The notes under the pieces: generated by a model
Database searches by the model: none
The model's input: the letters and a program-made list of their open reading frames with translations, nothing else
What the model was told of the DNA's origin: nothing
Assembly (NCBI GenBank): GCA_051453625.1
Contig: JBOZIK010000001.1
Coordinates: forward strand, 164,371,269 to 164,435,268
Length of the DNA stretch: 64,000 bases
Reading direction: 5' to 3'
Source: Welwitschia mirabilis
Taxonomy: Eukaryota > Gnetophyta > Gnetopsida > Welwitschiales
In this document: positions 1 through 13,629 of the stretch, piece by piece
Layout of the letters: every line of letters starts with the position of its first letter
Position numbering within the stretch: position 1 is the stretch's first letter
Program-made: the position numbers and the translations under genes

Positions 1-52
1 AATGATCCGTAAACTTCTTTGGAAACTAAAAAACAACGGTTCACTATGGCAG

Positions 53-798
53 CTGTCCAACAATGAAGCTTTTCCAGGTGTACATGACGAGCTGGACTTT
101 GAGTTCCTGGGCACAATTCCGGGAGAGCCATACACTTTGCAGACAAACATGTACGGCAATGGCAGCGGCGACGGCAACTCCACAGTCGGCAGGGAAGAAC
201 AGTTCCATCTCTGGTTCGATCCCACGGAGGATTTCCACAACTATTCCTTCATCTGGGCTCCCCACTACATCCTGTAACGCCAAACACTCACAATTTCTCC
301 GTTCCTCCTTTCCCATTTTGTGCTTTTGGGCAGCCGAGATCCGATAAAACTGATGTAGGCAGCAACTGAATTTTCTATTAACTGTGCAGATTCATGGTGG
401 ATGGCGTGGTGATCAGGCACGTAAGCAAAATGAAGGGTCTGGGCGGACAGTTCCCATCAAAACCGATGTGGGTATATGCCACAGTCTGGGATGCTTCAGA
501 GTGGGCTACAGACGGAGGAAGATACAGAGCCAATTACAGTTATGAGCCATTTCTTTGCTCTTATAAAAATCTCATAATTGAAGGCTGTTCTGCAACTTCT
601 TCTTTCTCTGCGGTGAGGAGGAAATGTTCTTGGTTGGAGGTCTTGAACGGAATTGTGCAACCATCACTTTCCCATCCTCAGAAGAAGGATCTGCGCATGG
701 TTCGCTCAGATTACATGAGTTATGATTATTGCGCTGATTCTGCGCGCTACCCCAGTGGACTCCCTGAATGTCCCCGCCCTCGCCCTTCGTCCATCTGA
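53..798 (+). CDS. XTH: Xyloglucan endotransglucosylase/hydrolase, 3' part (two exons)
   Basis: GH16 enzyme that cuts and rejoins xyloglucan chains in the plant cell wall. The visible part is exon 53-273 and exon 390-798, joined across a GT-AG intron at 274-389; splicing gives the continuous reading HYIL-FMVDG. The first exon begins after an acceptor at 49-52 (GCAG), so the 5' end of the gene lies left of the window. The catalytic motif [10 protein letters not shown] follows [10 protein letters not shown]; its first Glu is the nucleophile and its last the acid/base in this family. Next come N-glycosylation sequons (NGS, NST), [40 protein letters not shown] and the XET C-terminal Cys pattern YDYC...LPEC. 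About 209 residues are visible. The insertion GSGDG and WFDPT-DFH resemble group III-A members (Arabidopsis XTH31/32), which lean to hydrolysis; that subgroup call is from memory. No frame damage is seen. Confidence 0.93.
274..389 (+). other. Intron of the XTH gene
   Basis: It starts with GTAACG after the codon part ATC CT and ends with TTAACTGTGCAG. Its AT-rich 3' half and the restored frame across it support a normal spliceosomal intron of 116 bp. Confidence 0.85.
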
Positions 799-942
799 AG
801 TTAGGAATTGTGTTTGTATTTTGTATTGCTTCTTTTTGGCGGGTGATATATTGGGCAGAGAAAGCCAAAACAATTGTAAAGGGAAACTTTAATAATGGTA
901 ATTCCTATTGGGCTACAAACACCATGATACTATGATGGTTCA

Positions 943-948
943 AATAAA
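943..948 (+). promoter_or_regulatory. Possible polyadenylation signal of the XTH gene
   Basis: AATAAA 145 bp after the XTH stop codon. The position suits a plant 3' end, but the surroundings are so AT-rich that such hexamers are common by chance. Confidence 0.3.
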
Positions 949-949
949 T

Positions 950-3700
950 TGATCCAGTTACATATAAAGTGAGTGTCATAGCAGACTAAGCAAGACATCA
1001 CTTTTATGAATGGAAGACAATGTCCTATTAATTAGACCATTAGACCACCAACTATTGGCATTGTGGTAGTGAGAAAAAATAATGTTCTATGCAAGTTATT
1101 TATACAAGGTAATTTATTATGTAATTATTATTGTTATTGATTAGGTATTCAAGTGTGAATAAATTAAGTAGTTCAAGTTTTTAATAGTTAATCTTTTTAT
1201 TTAATTGAATTTAAGATATTTTAATAGTAATTTATAATGGACTTAACCTGTTAGTAGGGACTTCTCACTAGGAACATTGTTAAGTGCCTTGTGACTTACA
1301 TAAGAAACCGTTGTCACTAAAGTACACTATAAACAATGATTTTTGCATACCATAAGCCTATTTACAAAAGTGACATATGAAGAAGAAAGATTAAGAACAA
1401 TGGAAAATGCATAATCCTTTTACTCTATTAATAAAATCATTTAAGAGGAAAAATTAGGGGAAACTATGTTACCCTATGCTTAAGATGCAAAACTAAATAA
1501 AAAGAATAAAGCTAAAGAAGACATTAATTCAAAAATCATTACTAAAGTAAAATTAAGATAAAATTATAAAGCCAAAACCAACCCTTTATTGGTAATCTTA
1601 CAGTTTACTTTTCAAAACAAGGGATTGCATCTTTAACAGAACTTGAGGACTAGATGTCTTTTTCATGATATTATAAAATTGAAGGCTCTACTACAAAAAC
1701 ATGACATCAAGTTTATTGTAGGAAATGGCAATAATTTCTGATGTTAACATTTACTAACTCCAACAAGTTTTAATGTTGTTATATTATCACTGAAATTATT
1801 AGAACTACAATAGTGGATATCACATGCCTCTTGAAACTAGTTGATAGCTAATTGTGCAATTGAGATTGCAACTTAAATTAACTAAGAAGAGTAGAAAGAT
1901 TTGTATTTGATATTTGTATAAGTGAAAGTAGAGGATCTTAAAGCTTATTTTCTTTTTATGACCCCATCTATACATAGCTTAAGTATGCAATTACAGTTGG
2001 GCTAACCAAGATTGAAAGAATGTCAAAGTAGAAATGCCCTTTCACCATAACAACTAAAGCTTTATCTTTAAGCATTATAATCATTCTTAAGAATGTTGAA
2101 GATCAAGAAAAAATGCCATCACATATATATCCACTAAAGCTTCACTTTTGACCATGAAAATCACAACTATGATTACCCTCTTGTGAAGAATTTACTCTTT
2201 TCCTATAAGTAAACTGAACATAATCATAAAAAGAGCTACTACTCAATATTACATGAAATGTGAAAGATTATCGAATTCTTGTTGCATCTCATGTATTTAA
2301 AACAAGTGTGTAAAAACATGTTATTTGCCAAAAAATTATATTATATTCATATTTTACTTTTATTACATATACAATTAAATAAATTTTTTTAATTGATATC
2401 CTTATTTTTTAAAAATGTTAATGTCACAAGTATTTTCATATAGGAGTTTATTTAATGTAGATCTAGCCATCACCCTCTTATATTTTGTCATTTCTTGTCT
2501 ACCTCATTTATTCTATTCAAGTCCTTATTGAGAATATTTCATCAAATGATTAGACAATTACACCCCTATGAATAATTTAATCGGTTAGTATTTAGTTTGT
2601 TAAATTGAGATAATTGCATGTTTTCCTAAGATCATTGTATTTTAATCTTGAAGAAGTTTCTCCAAAAAGAAATCCTAATAGTAGAAGAGTGTTGTCATAA
2701 TTGTTTGATTGTGAGTTTAATTTTTAAAAACACTTTTAAACCAAAATAATAACAATAAATCTTGAAGAAGAATTATAATTTGTTTTAATTAGTTTACCTG
2801 TATCTCATACACTATTATATCCAAACTATGGAAATGCCTGGTATTTTAAAATTTTAGTTTAATTAAAGTATGTGGCCAAAATATTAAAGACCATATCTAT
2901 TTTATCCTATTTCAAAGAAAACTAAATCTAATTTATGCAAATCACATTCTCTGAGGAGCATAGAATCTTCAGAAAAGTTGTGTTTTCATGTGATATAAGA
3001 AAACTAGCCTATAATAGCATAGTTATAATACATATACATAATTTCCATTATATACATAATTTTACAAAAAGCATTAAGATTTTACAACCATGGTTAATTC
3101 AAAACTTAAATTCTTTATTGGTGTAATTTAAAGTAAAACCCATATTTATTATGAAAGCACTTATTAATAACTTTTCAAAGTGCAGAACATCATTATTGAG
3201 ATTGTGATAAAAGGATTTTGTTAAGTGTAATGAAAGTTTAATAATCATTATTATTGTCATAAAAAGCATTAATTTTATCAAATTTGTCTAGCAATTATTT
3301 CATAATAATTACCACTATGTATTGAATCTTTGTTTAATATCATAACAGTTCTTTACAAAAGCTCATTATTTACAAAATCTAATAGTTGAGGGGAAAAAAT
3401 AATTATTGCAATTATAATTTTTATTTATTGTGAAGGGTAATCGACTTTAACTAATAAGTTGATATTAATCTTCTAGTGAAGAAGCCTATGACAAGGAAAT
3501 AAAGATAGTACAACTAAGTAGAATTTATGATTGAAAAATACATCATAAAAATAGAGATAAAATTTTAGAAAGTAAGTAGACTAGATTCCCTATATAAAAG
3601 AACCTACTATGGCCAAGAGAGTATCCAAGTTATTGTCTTTATTTACAAAGGTATCGTGTGTAATGGGAAAACATGTTATTAATAATACAAATTAATAATA
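950..3700. other. AT-rich DNA without recognisable content
   Basis: Stops in all frames are dense, the longest open frame (2,935-3,126, +) has no recognisable motif, and I see no LTR, PBS or domain signature. Confidence 0.6.
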
Positions 3701-3779
3701 GAAAAGTTTATGTTATCCCATCTATAATGAGTATGTGTTAACTTTTGAAAGATGAATAATATGCTTCTATGGTTGGATT

Positions 3780-5340
3780 ATCATTTCTTCTACTATGAAA
3801 GCTATGATGATATCCCCTGCATTACTTGGATGACTTCAACGACATGCAAATTTTCTTTTTTTCATTTAAGAAAATTAAAAACAATGCATAATAAACTAAT
3901 TTCTGCACTATAATAGTCTTTTATTACTTTGCACTATGAAAAACAAAAATATGTCTAAACAAATAGACATATTGTCATAGTAATTATGCATTAAAAAAAT
4001 GGAAGGGGGATGCTTTAATGATAATATTAAATTATCAATGGATAGTTAAAAACTTAGATGTAAATGTTATGTAATGAAGAGATAAAAAATTTCAAAAACC
4101 AAAAATCAAAGCCACAGATGATGGAATACTTATCTATTATTATCATTTCTTCTAGCATGTAAAATAGAAAAATAATCCATAATAAATTAGTTTCTAGACT
4201 ACTAGTATTCTACCACTACTGTGCACTATGGGGAAAATGCAAAAACAAATAGATATTCCTTCATAGCATTATGCATAGAAATTATGCATTGGAAAAGAAA
4301 GAAAGACGAACATTTCATGGTAATTATGCTTAGACAAAAAAGAAAAATGGATGCTTTAATGATGTAAAATGATGATTTAAAATTTAAAATTTCATATGAA
4401 AATGTAGCACAAGGAAGAGTCATAAAATTGAGAAAAGCCAAAAAACAAACAAAAAAAAGCTTTGATTGAATAAAGTTTTACATAAGGGAAGATCTACCTA
4501 TTGTTATCATTTTCTTCATAATTTTTCTTTACTTTGAACCTTACATAAATAGAACTTATCATCTCAAAAGAAGAAAGAAAAGGAAGTTCTAACTATAATA
4601 TCAACTACTACTACAAATCAACCATGAAATTAACCTACCATCCATATATCTATATTCTATTCATGGAAATCCCTAATAAATGATCAAATAAAACATGAAT
4701 TTTTTTAATTAGGAAAAGAGTAATGCTATGCTACTTAATCATGGATAAATGATTAATTGGATTGCATTTATTTCCAAATTTATAACAATCTATGATTACT
4801 ATACATTATGAAAAATGAAAATATGCCCAAATAAACAAACACACCATCATATGTATTGCATGTAAAAACTATGTAAAAAGAAAGAAAGGAGTATAGGCAT
4901 TTTGTAGCAATTATGTATATAAAATATAGGACTATGGATTCTTCAAGGATAATATAAAAGAATCAATGAAAATTTGAAAAGTAAAATGTAAATAAAACAT
5001 AGTAAAGAGATACAAACCTATAAAAAGAAAAAATCAAATTGGTAAATTCTTTAGTTAAGTAAAGTCATAGGTCATGGAATATCAATCTCTCTCATAATTT
5101 CATATCACATTTTTGTTTTCTTTGGGCCTCGTATGAATTATCATTTCAAAGATAGAAAAGAAAGGGAACTTTAATCCTCATATTAACTCTTTTTACAAGG
5201 TGAAAATGTAGTTACATTATGATCATACATATATAAAGTGTCAACAGTAACCCAAAAGAGTGCTCAAATCAAATGTAAATTGTTTTTATATAAACTGGCA
5301 AGGAAGTTAAGCTATGATACTATGACATCCTATAACAAAG
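3780..5340 (+). repeat. Diverged tandem repeat, unit about 600 bp
   Basis: Three related blocks follow each other. Block A (about 3,780-4,130) is partial; blocks B (about 4,138-4,735) and C (about 4,740-5,340) are fuller. Shared landmarks in order are a TATCATTTCTTCT-like start, an ATAATAAATTAG-like stretch, GCACTATG followed by AAAATG and AAACAAATAGA, an AATTATGCAT element, ATGGATGCTTTAATGAT, and in B and C a TCATCTCAAAAGAAGAAAG-like purine stretch. The copies are well diverged, so the array is old. I do not recognise the unit; it could be a satellite seed or a duplicated transposon piece. Confidence 0.5.
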
Positions 5341-7930
5341 AAATAATTTACTGGATGCCCTCATTAATTTTAGCCAATGAAAAAGCTTTAAGGATTTTTT
5401 TAATTAAATAATATAAAAATACTCTTACAGTGTTTTCTATATTCATTAGCTGTAGGATGTGAATGGACTTACATAGACATTTAAAAAGTAGGAAAAAAAA
5501 GGGGGAATATGCTATAAAACAACCAAATTCTAAGGAAGCATACATCAAAATGAGGAAGAACTATTTGACCAATGTTTCAATAGAATAGGAGATAATTAGA
5601 TTATAATTAAATTTTCACTTTATAAGCATGGATTTAAAAGTAATACATTACAAAATAAAAGTCTTAAATCTTAAATCTAGAAATGTATAACTAGGATTCT
5701 TTCATAAATATGAATGCAATGATGTTTCTAGATTGGTAAGGAATCAAGGGTCTAAAACACTTTCAAAAACTAAATAGTACCTTAGAAGACTTGTTAGATT
5801 CTAATAAGAATATGCTTCTATCTTGAATGAATACTAAAAAAGGTATCAGAATACATATCCAATCATTTCATCCATAAATAAATCAATAAATAAATTTTAG
5901 AAACTATCATCATTATTACAAAAGGAGCAAGTAGCACCTATATTAGGTAGACCTTAATGAAAGAGATACTAGGCAAAGTAATATTATTTTGCTAAGGTGA
6001 TTAATTTGTACATGCTTTAAGATTTTCATATATATTGATTCTCTAAGTTTAAGGCATGTAATAATTTATCACAATAATCTTTTACAATATGTCTGTCAAA
6101 AGAATAGAATAAAGTTATTTCTTTATTTTTTTATGAGATAAATAAGACTACAATTCTCCTACTATATTAAGTTTAGATGTAAAACATAATTATCTTGAAC
6201 ATGAAGTACATTATAAATATAAGGAATAAAAACTACATAATTTTTTATGTAGAATTGAAATGAAATAGATATATTAAATGTTTTCCATGAAAACCACTAC
6301 TCACTAACTTGTAAATATAAAAACGAAGTAGCACTGTGATTAACCTAATGAGCTACTAATTAAGATCTTAAAGAAGAAATTGAACTATCATTTAATGGTA
6401 ATTAACATGAAACTTCCTCTTGCAACATAAAATAGAAAATAGAAAAATTATTTCGAAAATCTTCTTATACACAATTTCCCATGTAATCAAAGCTCTTTTA
6501 AAATAATAGATCCTTTAATCTCAATATTCATTAAAGAAATAAATCAATTAATAGGATGGATTCCTTTCCATCTTGGTTGGATAGGTAGTCTTTAATCATT
6601 CAAAAACTAAGTCAAAACATCATTTTATGAAGTTAAAACACTTAGCTAATAAATTACCACAAAGGGATATACCCTATAGAAAGTTATTAAAAAAATCTAA
6701 AGCTTTTTTTATCTTAGGTAAACAACAAATCTTTCATGTAATGCTATGAAATCCTTTCCTATGATTGTTACCTAATTCTAGAAAGTTATAAAGTAATTTT
6801 TTAGATCATTTTAACTTACAGTAATAAAATCTAAATAAGAGAAATTATGGATATGATTAATAAACAAACTACTTTAAATGCTAAGTACATATTTAAGAGA
6901 TTATGATCTTATTAGTTTTTTATTTAATTGCTTTAAAATATAATTAATTAATAAGAAACTTTTATAGTTTCTTAAATGTATATTAAATAAAAGAAAATTT
7001 TAAGAAATATAATCACCTCATTATCTTAAACACTTGTCCACAATTTAGAGAGAAGACATGTATAATTTTTATAAATACCAAAGACATTTCCTAATTGATC
7101 TTAAAACTAGAGAGAGAATAACAAAGAGAAATTTTGGAAAGCACCTACATAATAATATATTGAGAATTCTTAGAAAAGAAGTTGTCATTTCCAAATTATA
7201 TTTTAATAAGATGCTTATGTCTTCACCAATATGATTACCATAAATAAGTTTTCCTTTTTGTTCATCTAAATATCATGGCATAAAAAGTATGTATGATGAT
7301 AAAAAGATATAAAGTCAAATAATGTCCTTGCATTACTAATAGTTCATTAAAAAAGATAATATTAACACCTATTAAGTTAGAAATACAAGAATTTACATCT
7401 TTAAAACATAAATTATTATATTAATGAAAACCGTTTCAAATCCTATCTTTTTAATAACATGTAAAAAAACTGATACTTGTCTAAAGAAATTTAGGCTAAT
7501 TCATCATAGTGAAGAAATTAGATTAACTATTTTAATCATAGAAACATGTATTCTATCTTTTTTGATGTCATATGTTTCCTTGTGATGTTTTCAAGCTTTT
7601 AGCTGCATCTTAAATCTTATGCTAAACAAAGGAGCTATAACTACAAAACATACCAGCAATACTAGTTACTTATATGGAGGTATCTATTACTTTAGGAGAA
7701 TTGCTTTTAGACTTATGTTCAGATTTCATTATGGAGAAACTATTGGTTCTTGGTTGTTGATCTAGCCAGTTACTACATCAAAATCTAGCCATTACATTTA
7801 GATATAAAGTAATTAATATTATATAAAATGATAGTATTACTGGTAACACATGGCCATGGCATTATTTGATGGAGGAATCTTGCTCCCAAATCTATGGATC
7901 AAACTCATCATAACAATCCATGTCATTTCG
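5341..7930. other. AT-rich DNA without recognisable content
   Basis: No coding frame with a known motif and no repeat pair that I can pair up. The stretch ends at an N gap. Confidence 0.55.
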
Positions 7931-8798
7931 NNNNNNNNNNNNNNNNNNNNNNNNNNNNNNNNNNNNNNNNNNNNNNNNNNNNNNNNNNNNNNNNNNNNNN
8001 NNNNNNNNNNNNNNNNNNNNNNNNNNNNNNNNNNNNNNNNNNNNNNNNNNNNNNNNNNNNNNNNNNNNNNNNNNNNNNNNNNNNNNNNNNNNNNNNNNNN
8101 NNNNNNNNNNNNNNNNNNNNNNNNNNNNNNNNNNNNNNNNNNNNNNNNNNNNNNNNNNNNNNNNNNNNNNNNNNNNNNNNNNNNNNNNNNNNNNNNNNNN
8201 NNNNNNNNNNNNNNNNNNNNNNNNNNNNNNNNNNNNNNNNNNNNNNNNNNNNNNNNNNNNNNNNNNNNNNNNNNNNNNNNNNNNNNNNNNNNNNNNNNNN
8301 NNNNNNNNNNNNNNNNNNNNNNNNNNNNNNNNNNNNNNNNNNNNNNNNNNNNNNNNNNNNNNNNNNNNNNNNNNNNNNNNNNNNNNNNNNNNNNNNNNNN
8401 NNNNNNNNNNNNNNNNNNNNNNNNNNNNNNNNNNNNNNNNNNNNNNNNNNNNNNNNNNNNNNNNNNNNNNNNNNNNNNNNNNNNNNNNNNNNNNNNNNNN
8501 NNNNNNNNNNNNNNNNNNNNNNNNNNNNNNNNNNNNNNNNNNNNNNNNNNNNNNNNNNNNNNNNNNNNNNNNNNNNNNNNNNNNNNNNNNNNNNNNNNNN
8601 NNNNNNNNNNNNNNNNNNNNNNNNNNNNNNNNNNNNNNNNNNNNNNNNNNNNNNNNNNNNNNNNNNNNNNNNNNNNNNNNNNNNNNNNNNNNNNNNNNNN
8701 NNNNNNNNNNNNNNNNNNNNNNNNNNNNNNNNNNNNNNNNNNNNNNNNNNNNNNNNNNNNNNNNNNNNNNNNNNNNNNNNNNNNNNNNNNNNNNNNNN
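7931..8798. other. Assembly gap (868 N)
   Basis: Unknown sequence. Open frames running through it are artefacts of the Ns. TGTCATTTCG stands directly before it and recurs at about 59,924, so the gap may hide an LTR start. Confidence 0.95.
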
Positions 8799-9233
8799 TG
8801 GCTTAGTAGCTTGAATTCATTTGATGTTTTTTGAGTTTGGTTTCATACTTATCATACTTACGAAGAGATTCTGATGAAGTAAAGTGATAAAGGTATCTCA
8901 TCATTGGTTATGTAGTGAATGAGATATTGTCATCATGATCTAAGCTACAATTATGTTAGCACCTTTTGGATTCAATAAGGAACTTATAATATATCATTGA
9001 ATGAAAGATTTTTATTTATTGTAACATTAATACTAGTATTTAAGTATGAATTCCATTTTTAGCTCTCCTTATTTGATGTCATCTTTCAACATTCTTACCT
9101 TCAAAGTTGCTTGAATCTTCTCACTAAAATAAAAGTGCATTTTTTAACTGTTTTCTACCATAATTATCATTGAGAAAAAAATGACTAATAATCTTTCTAC
9201 AATGAAGGATCTAGTTTTTATTTTTAAAATATA
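8799..9233 (+). repeat. 3' end of a Gypsy-type LTR, related to the 39.4-45.5 kb element
   Basis: The stretch around 8,838-9,130 follows the order of the last part of the LTRs at 40.2-40.6 and 45.0-45.4 kb: ACTTATCAT.CTTA, AAGTGATAAA.G.ATCT, ATGAATGAGATA, TCATCATGAT and a later TTTCAACATT. It is well diverged. A degraded PBS-like sequence follows, which suggests the 5' LTR of a plus-strand element whose start is in the gap. Confidence 0.5.
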
Positions 9234-9237
9234 TCCT

Positions 9238-9255
9238 TAGGCACTGTTATATGCA
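9238..9255 (+). promoter_or_regulatory. Degraded tRNA-Asp-type primer binding site (possible)
   Basis: GGCACTGTTA at 9,240-9,249 matches GGCGCCGTTG of the tRNA-Asp complement with three transitions (G to A, C to T, G to A). The bases on either side match poorly, so this is weaker than the sites at 24,430 and 60,941. Confidence 0.3.
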
Positions 9256-12200
9256 AGCTAAGATAAAAATCCATTTAATTTTATCATAAGATTTTACATG
9301 ATCAAGTTTAAGGAAGAGCATATCTTTGCTAGGGTCTTTTTCTCGTGCTTCACCTTTCTAAGAAAATCTAAAATTATTAAGAAGATATATAATTTTAATA
9401 AAATAACTATCCTTAATAAAAATTATATTAGTTAATATATTATTTCTTAATTTATTAGCTAAACGTCTATATAAAATTTTATAAGAAACATTAAGTAAAG
9501 TAATTAATTAGTTTTTAATTAGAAATGAAATGCAAATCAGCTAACTTTAAGAAAAGAAAAATAACACCTTTTTTAAGACTTGGATTTAAGTTACTCTCAT
9601 GTGATGCATCCTAACCTAGTTTAACATATTATTTTACAATAATATCCCAATGGTTTATATAGAATCCTATATTAAAAATGACCCCTTCTTGGAGCTCTAT
9701 AATTAGCCATGTTAAAAATAGCTACTTTTAACTCATCCTCTCTAATATCTTCCTCTAGAATTTTATTATTAGCTTCTAAAACCTTTTATAGAATAAATTT
9801 AGCATTTTAATAAAAAATACCAATAAAAACTATGTGATTTGAAGACCTTTGTAAAATTTTTGTCTAATTAATTGATAAGGGCTTTGTAGATTAGAGTGTA
9901 AACAATCATCAAATTCAAGTTTATCTAATTAAGTAGAAGTAAAAGCTCTCAAGGAACTAAAAAATTATTTACATTTGAAATCTTAAATGTAAAACTAAAA
10001 AAATTCTACTTTTAACATCAACACCTTTAGTAAATTAGATTTCTTAGGAATTTAAGTAATTCTTGATTTCTAAAAATTAATTATAAAGATGATGATTAAA
10101 ATGATCTTGTGTTATTATAGCCCAAACTAATAACATATTATTTTGAATGTTTTGAATGTGCTTCTCTCACTTTAGTAGCCATTCATTTACAAACATGACT
10201 ATAATAATTCTAAATAAAATATGTAACATGAATTAACCATGTAATACATTTAATATTGCCACTTGGATAAGGCCTTATGTTTTATAAAATATGAAAAATA
10301 GTTTTGTCTTTTTCAAAATTATATACATTTTCATTCATTTATAATTTAGGAATTTTCATATAATATAATGAGAGAAGAATATTTTTTCTTAACCAAATGC
10401 ATGAATTCAACCTATAAACAATGGCATAATGATTTAATAATAAGAATTTATTATAAAATTTAATAGAAGTATTCCCATTCTAGTAACAAAAAATAAAAAT
10501 AAACCTATCAAGGCATGAAAGAATAAGATCACATTCTAATCAAGAATTTGATCGAATATTTAAAAACTTACTTAAGCAGAAGAATGTTAATTAACAAGAC
10601 AAATTCACTCTTTAAAAGAAGACTAGAAACATTTTTTTAAAAATTAATTCATTTGTAAAGAGAAGTTTCTAATATTACAAATGGATTCTTGATCATATTA
10701 AAATTTCCACTAAGGATTTGGAAGTAAAAAATTAATTCTAATCATAAGGTGACTCTTTAGAAGCTTTATTTAGAGAATAAATTAAATAGATTTTAAAAAC
10801 TTCATGAGGGAAATAAAGAAACATCCCACTACACTTATTTTAAGAATCATAACCATTTTGAACTACTTTAGAATGTAAATGTTTGTGAAGAATGGTAAAA
10901 GAATCACATCCATAGGTATGATGCTTTTCAATACATGTAATACTATTTTTAATAAAGTTACCAATAAAAGTTATTTATAAGAAAGAAAAAGATGCTAATC
11001 TTAAAACAAAATATTTGCAAGAAAATATGTTATAAATAAACATTGATAACATCCTATTTAAATAAATTGTTAGCTAAAATAAAATCAAAATCTTTCACTT
11101 TTATTCTGGTTTTGAAATTATATGGTGAGGTCTCTTAAAATCCATATTAAATAGATTTTATGATATTTTAATTTCTTATGTAAATAGTATGAAGTGTAAT
11201 TATTGTTAGCACTTACAATATTTGCATTTCCACATAGAGTATGTGATTATTATAAATTTCAAAATCCTTGTATTGTTGTAGTTAAAATCAAGAAAAAAAA
11301 AACCTTTCTTCATTAACATTTAAATTTTCATAGTTATAAAAAGCACTCTCAAATTTGTATTAGCAAATATTTACCATTCTACATTTCACTTCTTCTTGCT
11401 ACTTTTTAATCTTAATATTTATTCTTTATAACACTATAATAATGCAATTATGAAAACGTTTCATGTACTATATGGTGATTATTTGTAAAAATAGCTAGAA
11501 GTGTGTAATTAGAAAAGATTTTTAATTGTGATAACACATGATTATTATTTATAACTATCATGTTCAACCAAAATTAAAATGTTAGTAAATTTGTAATGAC
11601 TAATTGAACTTCACCACTATAATTTTGAATTTTAATAGTTATGTTTAATTATGAAATGATTTTTATGTAATAAGCATCACCATCTATCTAGAAAATGAAA
11701 GATATAAGTCTTGAATGTTCTTGCAAGATGTTATAAAATTTTCCTTATGCATAGTGTTCTTCTACTTCTCTTATATGAAAACCTCCCTTACACAAACATA
11801 GTCCTTTTACTTTTTACAAAGTCCTTCTATGCTTATTCAAATTAGAATTAGATTGATTCTTATTTTATTTTGATCCATGTCATTCCATATGTAATAAATA
11901 AGAAAATATGGATTTTGACATCACTCTTGATAATATGATAGTGTAATATTGGCATTAGTATATTTTAAGTTTTAACAAGAGGTTAATTTGTGCCTTAGTA
12001 CATACATAAACTTGATATGATAAGTAATGTCTTCATGTTAATATTGATAAGATACATAAGATATGTGACACTTTTTAAACATTAGAAGACTTATAAGTTC
12101 CAAAATATTGCTTAAAATTTTAAAGTCCTCTTTCTAGTTTTTTTTCAATTCCAAAATAACTAGATCTTTGGGATAATGTATTTTAATCCTTTTGAAAATA

Positions 12201-12678
12201 TAACATGCATTTTTTTATTTTTTTTAATCTCAAATCTATCTACTTTATGGAATCTCACACTCTTGACATTGTTCTTCATCTAAGGAAGAAGGCTTGCTTT
12301 ATTCTAAAATAAACAAATTAGTAATACAACCTCCACACTTATTTACTAAATTTATTCTAGTCTAATGCTACTTATAAAGGATCATTTGCAAATTTGAAAG
12401 TGTAATTATCAAATCCATTAAGTCTATGTTAGTATAATATTTGATGAATATTTATAAGCCATTCATTTGATCATATGTAAAGAGTAGGTTAGGATAGTAT
12501 ATTGAAACACTATTTAACTTTTATGTTTTTTAAGTTGCAGTTTAAGTCATAATTATTTACATGTAAGTAATCTTAAATTATAATTTAGCTGTTACTACAA
12601 ATGAGAAATTAATTGGATTACTAGATATAACAATAATTGAACCCAGATAGTTTAGGATTTTAGAAGCCATATGTTTCT
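9256..12678. other. AT-rich DNA, probably decayed transposon interior
   Basis: No conserved domain is readable in any frame. Its position after an LTR end and PBS-like site suggests the interior of an old Gypsy-type element, cut by Copia-1 on the right, but nothing in the sequence proves it. Confidence 0.35.
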
Positions 12679-13249
12679 TACAAAAAAATGAAGGACTAGC
12701 ATAGTATGCATGCTATCCTATATTCAATAGTTATGAAATGGAAGAACATTAAGTGCATAATGCAAGAACAATGATAAAATAAAGTGCAACAAGAAAATGT
12801 AAAACGAATAGGACAAAGCAAGATATAATGGGATATGATAGGATTCCTACCTTCATAGAAAAGGAGATCCAATTTTCTTGTTATAGAAGGAAGAACAAAT
12901 TAGAAGACATTATAATTAGGATTTATCATACAATACTAGTACCATAGCCCATGAGTACTCATACTACCCAAAGTAACCAAAATTCAAATAATCCCATAAA
13001 GATTTTGATGCTACACAACTAAATGTGTTGAGATTTATAAAATAGTAATTCATAGGAGCCTTTCTAGAGACACTTATATAAGATTAAGATTAGATTTAAA
13101 TAAGGAAACCCCTAAAATAATCACAATATGTCATTTATTATGTTTATTTCATGCTTATTTTGGCAATAATAATATTTAACAAATAACTAAATTAGACCAT
13201 GGCTAAACTTAGTAAAAAGATAAAAGGTAAATATAAAGCTCATATTCCA
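12679..13249 (-). repeat. Copia-1 3' LTR
   Basis: Pairs with 17,133-17,695. Shared landmarks: CCTACCTTCATAG.AAAGG.GAT, GATGCTACA.AA.T, CCCTAAAATAATCA, TTTATTA...GTTTATTTCATGCTTA and a CTCATATTCCA end (minus-strand start TGGAATATGAG). The copies are clearly diverged. Confidence 0.88.
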
Positions 13250-13263
13250 AAAATCTTCCCCTT
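13250..13263 (-). other. Copia-1 polypurine tract
   Basis: Minus-strand AAGGGGAAGATTTT stands directly against the 3' LTR start TGGAATATG, where plus-strand DNA synthesis is primed in LTR elements. Confidence 0.8.
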
Positions 13264-13629
13264 GAGTTAAAGTTGCCTATTGTATTTTTATATCAAATTC
13301 TTAATTTGTCTCTACTTAGGTATCTTTAACAAAGTTTTAAGAAGTTTAGACATCATCTAATTATCTTCAAACAAAGTCATTTTATCAACATATCTATTGG
13401 ATTTACTAAAGTATGAACCTTTTATAGATCAACATCCTTCCTTTATTTGTTTCTATATAAAGTGATACTTCACTTGTACATGCTTCAACCTCTTATGAAT
13501 TGCTAGGTTATTTACTAAAAATATGGTACTTTGACTATTATTAAAAGTTAACATCTTTTCTTAATGTCTTCCTAATCCTTTCATAATGTTATTTAGCCAA
13601 GTTTTTTTCTTTACATGTTAAAAAACCAA

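Noticed and set aside
2-52. Upstream extension of the XTH frame
   Set aside because: The residues before LSNNEAFPG do not resemble any XTH, and a GCAG acceptor stands at 49-52, so this is intron.
44-868. Open frames on the minus strand and in other frames over the XTH gene
   Set aside because: Shadows of the XTH exons.
7850-8834. Frames of more than 300 codons
   Set aside because: They consist almost entirely of the N gap.
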